A stretch of 64,000 nucleotides of DNA from Orychophragmus violaceus (taxonomy: Eukaryota; Streptophyta; Magnoliopsida; Brassicales; Brassicaceae), in assembly GCA_030180135.1 (NCBI GenBank), contig CM058237.1, forward strand, positions 39,391,126 through 39,455,125, written 5' to 3'. A program made the translations under genes and the position numbers. The notes under the pieces are model-generated. The model was not told the DNA's origin and made no database searches. It worked only from the letters and a program-made list of their open reading frames with translations. Positions within the stretch are counted from its first letter, which is position 1. Each line of letters starts with the position of its first letter. This document shows, piece after piece, positions 43,136-54,047 of the stretch.

Positions 43136-45217
43136 TTCTACAGAAGATTTGTTAAGGACTTCACCACAATTGCAGCCCCTCTTAATGGATTCATCAAGAA
43201 AAACGTAGGATTCAAGTGGGAACAAGCACAAGAAGATGCATTCCAAGCATTGAAAGGGAAGTTAACTAATGCCCCACTTCTTGTACTTTCTGATTTTCGC
43301 AAAACTTTTGAAATAGAATGTGAAGCCTCATGAGTTGGTATAGGTGTTGTTTTGATGCATGACAAAAGGCCTATAGCTTATTTCAGTGAGAAGCTAGGAA
43401 TAGCCACGATCAATTACCCTACATACGATAAGGAGCTTTATGCTTTGGTGATGGCCTTGCAAACGTGGCAACACTATCTCTGGCCTAAGGAGTTTGTTGT
43501 GCACACTGACCATGAGACTCTCAAACATCTCAAAGGAAAGGACAAACTAAACAAAAGACATGCATGTTGGGTAAAATTCATAGAAACATTTCCGTCATTA
43601 AGTACAAAAAGGGTAAGGAAAATGTAGTTGCTGATGCATTGTATTGGAGGTATGTTCTTCTTTGTACTCTTGATGCTAAGCTTCTAGGATTTGAGCAAAT
43701 CAAGGAACTCCATGCCAGTGATCTTGAATTCAAGGAACCGTTTCATGCATGTTCAAAGTTTGCTTTTGGAAAATACTTTAGGCATGATGGTTTTCTGTTC
43801 GATGGAGGTCATTTGTGTAATCCCAACTGCTCTTTGAAAGACTTACTTGTCAGGGAATCACACGGTGGTGGACTCATGGCACATTTTGGAGTGGCTAAGA
43901 CTCTTAAAGTGATGCAGGATCACTTCTTCTGGCCACATTTGAAGAAGGACGTGGAGAAAGTGTGAGAGAGATGCGTGACTTGCAAACAATCTAAAGCCAC
44001 CTCCCAATCCAAAGGTTTGAACAATCCTCTGCCTATTGCATCGAATCCATGGCATGACATATCCATGAACTTTGTATTACGGTTACCTAGGACTAAGACT
44101 GGAAAGGACTCAATTTTGTGGTTGTGGATATGTTTAGTAAAATGGCACACTTCATTCACTGTCACAAACCATTGATGCTTTGCATATTGCTGATATATTC
44201 TTTAGAGAAGTCATTAGACTACATGGCATGCCTAGATCAATCATTTCTAATAGAGACACCAATTTCTTAAGTTACTTCTGGAAAACTTTATGGTCTAATT
44301 TAGGAACTAAGTTGTTGTTTTCAACTTCTTGTCATCTTTAAACTGATGGACGAATTGAAGTAGTGAATAGGACTTTGTCTACATTGCTTAGGGTTGTCAT
44401 TAAAAAGAATCTGAGAACTTGGGAAGAATTCTTGACACATGTAGAGTTTGCTTATAACCATTATGTGCATTCATCTACTAAGTACTCACCATTTCAAATT
44501 GTTTATGGTTTTAATCCTTTAACTCCTATGGATCTAATGCTTTTTCCTTTGAGTGAAAGAGAAAGTATTAATGGTAAAAGGAAGGCTGAGTTGATGAAAA
44601 AGATTCATGCAAAGGATAAGATCAACATAGAGGAGAAAACAAAGAAGGATGCAAAGAATGCAAACAAAGGAAGGCGCAAGCTGGAGTTTGAAGTTGGAGA
44701 TCAAGTATGGATATACTTGAGAAAGGAACGATTTCCAGCTAAAAGGAAGTCTAAACTCTTGCCAAGATTTGATGGACCATTTAAGATAGTCAAAAAGATC
44801 AGTGCCAATGCCTATCAGCTTGATATACAAAGTAAGTACAAGGTTTCTCCAAGTTTCAATGTTTCTGATTTCATTCCTTTTCTTGTAGATGAACCAAATA
44901 AGAGAAAAAATCCTTTTCAAGGGGGAGGAGATGATGTGATCATGGATGGAGAGCTTGTACCTGATCTGGAACTAGAGCTCGGACATGGAAAAACAGAGTT
45001 TGAAGATGAGGAACAGCCTGAGGTCAAGGACGAGCTGAACAAAGGCGAGCTGGTCGAGGACGGGTTGGTCGAGGACGGGCTGATGAGCGAGCATGGTCGA
45101 GAACATAATCCATGGAAAAAATTACAAACCAAGGAAGATATGCACATTCCAACTAGACCAATTACAAGTTCCAAGTCCAAGAAACTCAGAGAAGCTCTGC
45201 AAACAATTTTGGTTTAG
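43136..45217 (+). pseudogene. CRM-type RNase H and integrase, decayed
   Basis: Resumes the RT interrupted at 32145 (FYRRFVKDFTTIAAPL). RNase H shows FEIECEAS, a stop, then VGIGVVLMHDKRPIAYFSEKL; the usual Asp of this motif is Glu here. Integrase has the HHCC zinc region (ESHGGGLMAHFG to CVTCKQSK, with a TGA just before the Cys pair), then WHDISMNFVLRLP, where the first catalytic Asp position reads Asn, and ISNRDTNFLSYFW. The C-terminal GPITRS-type tail (HIPTRPITSSKSKKLREAL) ends at 45217 inside the 3' LTR. Enzyme activity is excluded by the stops and changed residues. Confidence 0.85.
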
Positions 45218-45814
45218 GTAGAACATCAGATGGTCAGAGCTGAAGAAGACTTGGGCTAGCCGGTCCGTTTGTGCACTCATTTTGCAAAGATTGACCAGGC
45301 CCTTGGAGCGGCCCATTGCCTGTCTGAATAAAGAAAGTCTAGAAGCCTAATATGCCTTAGAGAAATCGCAACAAAGAGTGACGGCCAAAAGGAAGTTCGG
45401 TGGTCACATTTTGGGTCAAAGTCTTTGGTCTTAGTTATTTATTTCTTTTTATTTTTCTTAAGTGTTTGACTGGTTTTCTTTATGCAAACTCATTTTCCTT
45501 TATGTACTTTCGAAAACCAGAACTAATACAACCTTTTTGCCCTTTTGATCTTTAATCTTTTGAGAGTTTCTCTCTTTTTGTTCTTCATTGAGCATTCTGT
45601 TGATTGGTGCGTCATATCCAACCAAAAAACCTCCAATTCTGGATTTGTGCGTCACATCAGGCAGAAGAAGAGGCTGGGAACATCAAGGACAATCCGCAAT
45701 CCTTGTGCGACCCATTTACTCCACAAGCCTGGAACCGGCGCTAGAAGCCCTGTTGCGAGGATTATCCCTTTTCATACCATCCTAATAGTATCAATCCATG
45801 GGAGTATCACATTA
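44936..45814 (+). repeat. 3' LTR of the CRM-type element
   Basis: Collinear with 28107-28932. The polyprotein reading frame overlaps its first ~280 bp, a hallmark of the CRM clade. The start is uncertain by a few bases. Confidence 0.7.
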
Positions 45815-45879
45815 GGATCTCGACAGCGTTACAACGTTGAAGATGTATTATCGCAATCCTGGTCACTAGAGCTAGCACC

Positions 45880-46341
45880 GTCAGAATCCTCTAAACAATT
45901 GAATATATTTTCGTCTTCCTTGATCTCCTCGCCATCCATGTCTGATTTTTTCTCATCCACAAAACTGTCTCCATTATCAACGTCTCACTCAAGATCCGCC
46001 CATGGTCGTTTTTTTTTGTTTCCCGATCATTGTATTTTCATTAGCTGATGATATCTCTGAAACCGATACACACAACCTACAAGTCTTTCCTCTAAATTAT
46101 TCCAAAAAACCTCCAGATCATTGTGGCTACCAACAACAAGAGGCCGACTTTGAGTAGATAAGTTAGACCTTACCTTCTTTGGATTCATGTAACTCAGCTT
46201 GATTTGATGCTTTCTTTTAGTGACTCCAAACTGCTCATAAATTGTTTCATCAACTTCTATATTTTCTCTGTCATCAGTAAAAAGAAACCATTTGTTGTCT
46301 TCAAACTTCCAATCTCCAGAAATTAGAAGCACTTGTACCAT
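45880..46341 (-). pseudogene. N-terminus of a Mutator-like (MuDR-type) transposase, truncated
   Basis: The minus-strand ORF from 46341 encodes MVQVLLISGDWKFEDNKWFL, then FGVTKRKHQIKLSYMNPKK and VGSHNDLEVFW. This is the pattern of the MULE transposase N-terminal domain (GxW.....W.F, then a Y..L...FG......LSY block). It stops at 46027; an acidic stretch in another frame (ENIFNCLEDSDGASSSDQD) continues to about 45880. The CRM-type element starts at 45814, so the gene was probably cut by that insertion. No catalytic core is present on either side. Confidence 0.55.
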
Positions 46342-46559
46342 GTTTATAGTATAAAAGATGAAGAAGATGATGGTGTTTCTTCGTTGTAGATGATGAAGAT
46401 CGGCGTAAAAGGAAAAATAAACCGGCGGCGGTAATCTTAATTACGTTAACGAAATAATTTCTATTTTAGGGAAATATTTAGTTTCCTAAAAAATCTCCAA
46501 AAATCGTGGAAGATATGGCAACAATATTTTTGAATTTTAAAATATCTCCGAAAATTTTC

Positions 46560-47060
46560 TTTTAAAAAATCTGCAACACTATAATAAATCTTAAACATAT
46601 AAAAACATGCAACAAAGAGAACAAATCTGCAACATTATTAAAAACTTTGTAACAAACGGTGCTAAACAGTATTTAATAAATTCAATTTCATGTGTTGTAG
46701 ATTTACTTAAATCTGCAACACATAAAACAAATCGTTATAACTAATCTCCCGATTTAGATAAAATCTGGAAAATAAACATGCACGGTCTCAAAAATCTATA
46801 ACCAAATGAAATGACACGCATCAAAAATAACAAAAATCTGCAATATTATATAATAAATCGGCTACATATAAAAATTTGTAACACTAGATGCTAATATAGT
46901 CATTTTTGATAAGTTTTCGGCGTGTTACAGATTAATTAAATCTGGAACAAAGAAAACAAATCCACAACAAAATGATGTGAATTTGTTTAAAAAACACATA
47001 AATCTACAAAATAAATAAATCTTAAACAAGGATTGCAGATTTATTTGAAAAATACTTACG
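46560..47060. repeat. Dispersed array of AAATCTGCAACA motifs
   Basis: Ten or so copies and near copies of AAATCTGCAAC, irregularly spaced in AT-rich DNA. The inverse motif occurs in the left flank (27700-27970, for example GTTGCGGATTTATTTG). Confidence 0.6.
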
Positions 47061-47368
47061 AATTTATTTCGAAAATACGGTGGCATTTTTGTAAATAAAT
47101 GTATTTTCATCTGACGTGAAAAAAATAATGGCATTTCTGTAATATTATTTTTTTCTAACAAAGACTAATAAGGGTATTATGGTCCGAAAAATTAACCTTC
47201 TTTTAATAAAAAATAGGTGTTACGACAGTAATTTTCCTATTTTTGTGCTACTACAATAAATTTTGTTTAAGAAAAAAATTGAAATTTTAGAATCAGTTAA
47301 ATCTATTTAGATTTTATTGTATATTCTATGTAACCCTAAAATCTAGTTGAACTTTATGTATTTCTAAT

Positions 47369-48080
47369 AGACTTCACACTGAAATCTCTCTATACCTTAG
47401 ACTCTAAATAAAATATTTCCCATTTTTTGTTAACAATTCCTAATAAATATTTACATTTGACATTAAATTAGTTAAATATATTATAGATCTAACGACTATA
47501 TGCATTTTTGCATTTCATAGCAAAAACATATCAACTCTAAGTTTACTCTAAAATATATATATATGTATTCCAACTCATTATCTCAAACCCTAAAACATAT
47601 TATTCCTTTACAACGATAATTTATACCATATGGTTTAATTTTATGAAATTTTATTTTAAAATATTCAGGTTCTTTTAAACAATTTATGTATAAAAAAATT
47701 TTATCAAATTTTATTTTCTTAAATTTTAATTTAAATGTAAGATTTTCCATAAAGTAGACTTTAGTGTGAAGTCTTAAATAAGAATTCGTCATGTCACACA
47801 CAAAAGTTATAAAATAAAATTGGTTAAATTTTGTTTAGGTTAAATTACCCTCTTTTGGAGACTTCATTCAAATATATTATTTTTTGTTAACACTCTCTAA
47901 TAAATACTTATATATGGCATCAATTTAGTTTAGTATATTCGAAATCTAACAATCATATGTCGATTCATCATTTTATAGCAAAATCATATCAATTCTAAGT
48001 CTAACTCTAAAAATATATACATGTATTTCAACTCATTATTTCTCAAACCCTAAATCTATTATGCATTTCCAAAGATGATT
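47369..48080. repeat. Diverged direct duplication, period about 455-460 bp
   Basis: Sequence from about 47420 to 47630 recurs at about 47878 to 48080 (shared TTTTTTGTTAACA, ATAGCAAAAACATATCAA-like, and CAACTCATTATCTCAAACCC tracts). AGACTTCA-type palindromes lie at 47369, 47757 and 47862. Confidence 0.6.
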
Positions 48081-48900
48081 TACTTAATTTGTGTCTAGTT
48101 TTAGCAATTCCTCCGAAAAATAATAGAAATCTCTAGATTTTATAAGTAATAATAAATGTGTATTTTAGAATATTTTAATAAAAATTGAGTTTATTTTTTG
48201 CAACATCTAAATTGAGTTTAGATGGAAAAGGTGGGTTGAAGATGTACTAAAATATATATTGCTATTTTTTAATATTTTTTGGTAAAAATGTTAAATATTA
48301 TTATTGATTTTGAGTTTTTACAGAATACAAAGATGACAAAGAAGACAGAAAAAAGATCTACAAACAAATTTTAAGTTTTTTAAAAATTTATATGAACTCT
48401 ATATTTTATTTTAAATAGTTAATAATACTAATATTTATTTTATATATTAATATAAATATTTTAAATATGAATTTTTATGTTTTTAGAAAAATATTGATTA
48501 TATGTGAAAAATATATTGATGGTTAAACAAAATCTGTTTTATAAATTTTTATAATGGATTGTAATTTTTATAAAAATATTTTAACATAAAACTATAATTT
48601 TATATAAAAATTACAAAAAAATAACAAGTTAGTTTGCAACTTTTATAATAACAAAAAAAATACTAAGTCAACAATCATAAGCACATTAAGGAAAAGTGGG
48701 CCATTCTAAATTGCATGTTTGGCAAAATAGAGTACATCATCGACTAGAGACCGTCTAGAGGAATCGTCTGATATATCTTTATTGGCGAAATAGAAATTCT
48801 GGTTATCCCTTTTTAAGCTCCAATATCCCTTTTGATTTAATGAAATATTCAAAGACGAATTTGCCCCTCCTGCTTTCTTGATTTTAAAAAACAAAAATCA
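48081..48900. other. AT-rich non-coding interval
   Basis: No gene recognised. A 62-residue minus ORF (48706-48894) looks like chance. Confidence 0.5.
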
Positions 48901-48919
48901 TTAAAACAAATAAAAAACA

Positions 48920-49115
48920 AACTGGACCCACCGTCCGATCCGATCTCATCACCCGATCCTCGAGCAGCTCGCGAACCGGAACCGAGTTCGCGAACCCGCG
49001 TGATTCAGGGAGCTCCGCCGCTGCCGCCGTCGACCACGTCATTCTTAATCGCCGTCGTCAGAATCTAGATCCTTGGAACTGCGTTGGGTTTGCTAATTGA
49101 GGTCTATTGGATTTG
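48920..49115 (+). other. GC-rich block, possibly the 5' end of a host gene
   Basis: A sudden GC-rich stretch (GCAGCTCGCGAACCGGAACC; GCTGCCGCCGTCGACC) after AT-rich DNA resembles a plant 5' UTR or first exon. No ATG-led ORF of useful length follows, and repeats begin at once. I cannot assign a gene. Confidence 0.3.
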
Positions 49116-49119
49116 ATTC

Positions 49120-49532
49120 GTGTTTTACCATTGTTTTGAGTCGATTAAGACTCGGTTTACCATTGTTTTGGGTCGATTAGGGCTTGGTTTACCATTGTTT
49201 TGGGTCGATTAGGACTTTAAATTCGTGGTTTACCATTGTTTTGGGTCGATTAGGACTCTAAATTCGTATTTACCATTTGTTTGGGTCGATTAAGACTCGG
49301 TTTACCATTGTTTTGGGTCGACTAGGGCTTGGTTTACCATTGTTTTGGGTCGATTCAGACTATAAATTTGTGGTTTACCATTGTTTTGGGTCGATTAGGA
49401 CTCTAAATTCGTGTTTACCATTGGTTTGGGTCGATTAAGACTTGGTTTACCATTGTTTTGAGTCGATTTGGGCTTCGTTTACCATTGTTTTGGGTCAATT
49501 CAGACTCTAAATTCGTGGTTTACCATTGTTTT
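49120..49532. repeat. Minisatellite with unit GGTTTACCATTGTTTTGGGTCGATTAG..., left part
   Basis: About eleven units, alternating a short form and a longer form with CTAAATTCGT inserted. The array is cut by CACTA-2 and resumes at 61289. Confidence 0.9.
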
Positions 49533-50764
49533 CACTACAAAAATTATGCTTATTGATAGCAGTATACAATAGCACGGATTTCCATTCTGCTATTGTAGAT
49601 AATTTTCAGATTTTTTTAACTTTTAATAGCATTGTTTAAACGCTAAGATAAAGTTTTAATAAGCGGGAACACAATTAGCCCAATCCGCCAATACTTTGGC
49701 GAAATTTCATTTAACCCGCGAGCTTTCCCCTCTTCTCATTCAGCTGAAAATCTAAGTACCGCGAACCCTAAAAACAATTCCCCCCAAAACATTCAGCTCA
49801 ATCTCAATGTCTCTCTCTTACAGACACAATTAACTCATAATTAAGACAGCTAAATCTCTGTCTCAAAAAACCCAGAGCTCGCGAAAGATTCTTCTTTTAG
49901 ACAAAGATTCTTCTTGACTTCGGTGAACAAAACCCAGAGAGAGCTCGACTTCGGTGAACAAAATCGAAGGTATTTAGCCTAAGATTCTTCTTTTGTTAGT
50001 CGGTACTATCAATTTCGTTTCGAAATTTTGTGGTTTTCGTGAAGATCTATCAGACTTAGGGTTCTTACACATCGATTGCAAAGAATTGAATTTTGTTTCA
50101 TCTTACAAGTCTTTACTTCCTTGCATGCACAATTTCGTTGCTTGTGTATTTTCTGTGAATCAATTAGATTTAGGGTTCTTAAACACCGATTTACAGATTT
50201 ATACTCTTGTTGTGGTTTACCCTTTCAACCCGAGAAGTACAAATTTCTACTGTGTTCTGACTCTCTATTTGTTTTCTGAGTGTTGGTGACAGGTTTTTCC
50301 ACATCTAAAAGCTTCACATTTGTTCAGGCCAAAGTCCAGGTTCGACTCCTCTTGATATACTTTGTTTGTTGCACATTTCTTATGCTTCTGCTATTGTCTT
50401 CTTGATTGTGTGCGAGATGTTTTGTTTTGTGCTGCTTTATATTCAACCGTAGATTATCTAAAGTAGATTATTGAAACTGTGGTTGATTTTGTTCTTTGCT
50501 TTAACTTCTATGATTTATGTGATTTGATTATGGATAGTAGATTATTGAAGAAACTGTTGTTGATTTATATCCTCTTGGCTTAACTGTTGATGATTTCCAA
50601 CATCAACTTCTTTCTGTCTGACATAGTGTATGTTCTGGTTTACTTGTACGAGCATGAGTTTATGTGAAATACTAATCCTTTACATAGTGTATACCCAACT
50701 GATTTGTTTGTGTCATCGGTTTGATTTCTTGATCTTACGAATTAAATAAGGTTAGATCATATAA

Positions 50765-53700
50765 ATGTTGGAGAAGAAATGGGTTCATCTTTGCAGGTAT
50801 TGATCTAACATAAATATATTACTAAGTTTTTGTTTGTGGGTTTTGGACTTTAAGATTTTAAACTGACCTTTATCTCAAGACTCGATCCTGCATACGAGAG
50901 AGGTGCATGGGATTTTGTAAACTCTGTGGCTGCGGATAGAGGAGAAAGACAGCTGGTAATTTGCCCTTGCAAGGACTGCCGCAATGTAGATCGTCATTTA
51001 GGGAGTGATGTAGTAGACCACCTTATAACAAGAGGGATGGATGAGGATTATAAGCTGCGTAAAGACTGGTACCATCATGGAGAAGTCATCTCAGTAGCTG
51101 AAGGTGAAAGGAGATCAAATGTATGGAATGAAGAGATTATTGGGTTATATAGAGCTGCTGAGTATCTAGATGGAGACTTGGTTAGTCCGCCTGACTTCTC
51201 TGAGATGGCAGAGGGGGAGGACAGGGAAGAAGATGAATTCTTAGCTAAGCTAGCAGATGCAGAGACATCACTGTATCCAAACTGCACACACCATCACTAC
51301 AAAAAAAGTCCACATTGATAGCACATTGTTATAGCACGTTTTACCAAACTGCTATCGTAGATGAGTTGGAAATTTCGTTATTATATAATAGCATTTGATA
51401 AACGCTATTATAGAATTTTTAATAAGCCGGAAACGAAAATAAGTTTTGGAGCCTCATTTTTGCGTTGTCTGCCAAATATACTTGGTAAATTTTGGGGTTG
51501 ATAAAAATTTGTCCCCAATTTTTGTTTGTTTTGGCTGAACACGTTTTTTTCTCTCTTAGCCTTTTTTCTCTCTTCTTCTTCTCGGAACAAGACACCATCT
51601 CTGATTTTCTCTCTTCCTCCTCCTATCTTCCTACTCTGTTTCTCCTCCGATCCTCCACCGTATTCTTCCTCCTTCGTTTCTTATCTCGACTTCTTATTCA
51701 CTCGATCCTTTATCCTCTAAATCTTCAGAATCCCTAAATCCCCAAATCTCATAGCCCTAAAATTTGAGGAAATTGAAGACAAGTATGGCTTGACAACAAA
51801 CCCGCACTTCTCACTTCGCGCAGGCGCTGCCTCAGCCGTCTCTCCTTCTTCGTTTTCAAGCTACCGCTTCCAGTTGCAGGTATTCTAGGTTTTTCGTTTT
51901 AACTCTCTGAAATAGAAACTTGTGAGCATAATGCGTTTGTAGTAGTAGTCCTATCTTGTTCTTTTAAAACGATGCCCTAAAATTTTGGTTATGAATCATG
52001 AAGATGAAGAATGTAAACATGAGACTGATAAATTTGTTGTTGTTGTTGCAGCGTCTTGATGCATAAAGTCTGTATGATTTTATCTCTTTTACTCTTTCTT
52101 CTTGTACCTGAGATTTTGTCCTAAGCCAGGGAGCATGCTTGCTGCAGGTTTTTTTAACTCAAATGGAGTTGTTTTGGTAGAGTTCTTTGCACCGATGACC
52201 CTTTTCTCGGATCGCCATGTGCGGAAATCTGTTGAGAGGCTTGTCACATTGATTGACAGAGACTCTTCGAAAGAATTCCATATTGAAAAGGTTTGCCAGT
52301 ACATTCCTGAGTTGAATAAGAGTTCGTTGCTAGATGTGTTCAGAATTATCTTTTGGATATTACAGGGACAAGGTGCATATCTAAGAGATATTTCCGATGG
52401 TATGTTCATGCTATGTAAATCTTCATTTTAAATGTTTCTCGTTGAATTTAGCGATTTTCAGATTGTTCAGAAGCAAGATTTCCTACAAACCAAAACTAAA
52501 ATTAACTAGAAACAATTAAAATTCCTTATTGGTTCTGTATTGTTCAACTAATTTTCAGTTGAAATGAAATAGACAACTTGAATGTTTCTCTGTAGTTGCT
52601 TACAAGGTAACAAAGTTCAAGTCGGATGAAACTTTGAAGTTGTTGCACCAAGTTCTATTTGGGAGGAGAGGGAAGGTGAGTATCTTATTATGCTACTCTA
52701 ATAGTTACAATTCTAAATTGTCAATCACAGGCATAATCCTGTGGGGATTTTGCGATTTGTTTGACATACATATTACCAAGGCTACAACAAAGAAGGTCAG
52801 TATTGCTTTTAATTTCTAAGTTCTTGTTTGTGATATTCATTTTTCCCTTGCGTGAATAGATAGGCATCATGTAAAGGTCTAAAGATATCTTTGTCTCTTG
52901 TTGAGTCATTTCTGGTTGTGGATCTTATATTTTGTACACTTTTAACAGTCGTGAAAGTGGTCCTTACTCTCAAGGCACAACACAGTTATTTTTGTTGCTT
53001 ATATTGCTGACATCTGGTTAACATTTGCAGCATCCATTTGTCACTGGAGAGCACAAGGAGTCTCATCCAGAGAAGTCAAATAACTCAGGATTCCGTTGGC
53101 GAGATGGCGACTCTGACGACCTTTGTCAAACAGATATGGGTTATCTCTGCAATGTTTCATCAGTCAGTAACAGTGTGTTATCACAATCCACAGATTTAAA
53201 CAAGGTGATCAATCTATCCTCCAAAGTTTTAAATAGCTTTTGTTCTACCAGTATGAACGTATTATAGGATCATTTGATCCTTTCTTTTGTCTAAAAGATG
53301 TTTCTTTCGTCATTGTTATTGTCTGACCACTTCAATTGCTCAACAGCTTAATCACTTTTATACTTAAAACTCAAGATTTGGTTTTCGGTATAAGGTTCTT
53401 GAGAACGATAGGTGTAGATGTTGCTAAACACATTTCTCTATTGTTAAATCCAAAGATAAGTAGATTACTCACATTCTCTATGAATAAAGAATTTGTGTAA
53501 TCTTGAGAGCCGACCTTATAGATTTTTTGAAAATGACAGTCAACTTATTGCTGATGTATGGAAATCTACTTGTCTATGTTTTTCAGACTTTATGTGCTAC
53601 ATTGATGTAAATAGCTCAAAACTTCAGGTAAGATTTATTTCATATGCAGTTCAAAAATTTTAATGTTATTGTGGATGGTATTTCATATGGATGATATTCT

Positions 53701-54005
53701 TGTTAAATGTATTTGTTATGACTTTTCTTTGTGTTTGCATGAGCAGGAATTTATCACGATTAGTGATGTAGAGCTTAGAGCTAGATAGGATTTTTGGGGA
53801 AACTCTTAGCCTTTTTGGTTTTGTTTGTACAATGTTAATTTTACTTTGTTTAAGATTTAGTGACATTTTAGGATGTTTGTATATGTAACTATGTAAGACT
53901 CGTTTTTGATTAATGTAATATTATTGTTATGTATGTTGATTATTTATGAGATAAAAATTATGTAAATCACATTATAAATATTTTGCAAAACAAAATTCAA
54001 ATAAA

Positions 54006-54047
<42 letters not shown>

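Larger units (their letters stand above)
28107..45814 (+). mobile_element. CRM-type (centromeric) Ty3/gypsy element, interrupted by element D
   Basis: 5' LTR about 28107-28932, initiator-Met type primer site at about 28935, gag, protease, RT (to 32150), then after the insertion RNase H and integrase (43131-45217), 3' LTR about 44936-45814. Features that fit the CRM clade are the protease motif IIDGGSCTNVAS, a single CCHC knuckle, and a polyprotein whose last ~94 codons lie inside the 3' LTR. Stops and frameshifts are frequent and no target duplication is visible. LTR length is about 0.83-0.88 kb. The identification is from motifs I know, not a search. Confidence 0.8.
27070..47265. mobile_element. 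Possible Mutator-like element enclosing the CRM-type insertion
   Basis: Near 27072 the sequence reads TTATTGTAGCAC, and near 47250-47265 the inverted GTGCTACTACAATAAA. Inside each end are inverted arrays of the same motif: GTTGCGGATTTATTTG on the left (27700-27970) and AAATCTGCAAC on the right (46560-47060). A MULE-type transposase N-terminus lies at 46027-46341. I could not verify a 9-bp target duplication. The extents are tentative. Confidence 0.3.

Noticed and set aside
44534..44920. 128-codon minus-strand ORF
   Set aside because: Antisense of the integrase C-terminal region; hydrophobic composition comes from Lys-rich codons on the other strand.
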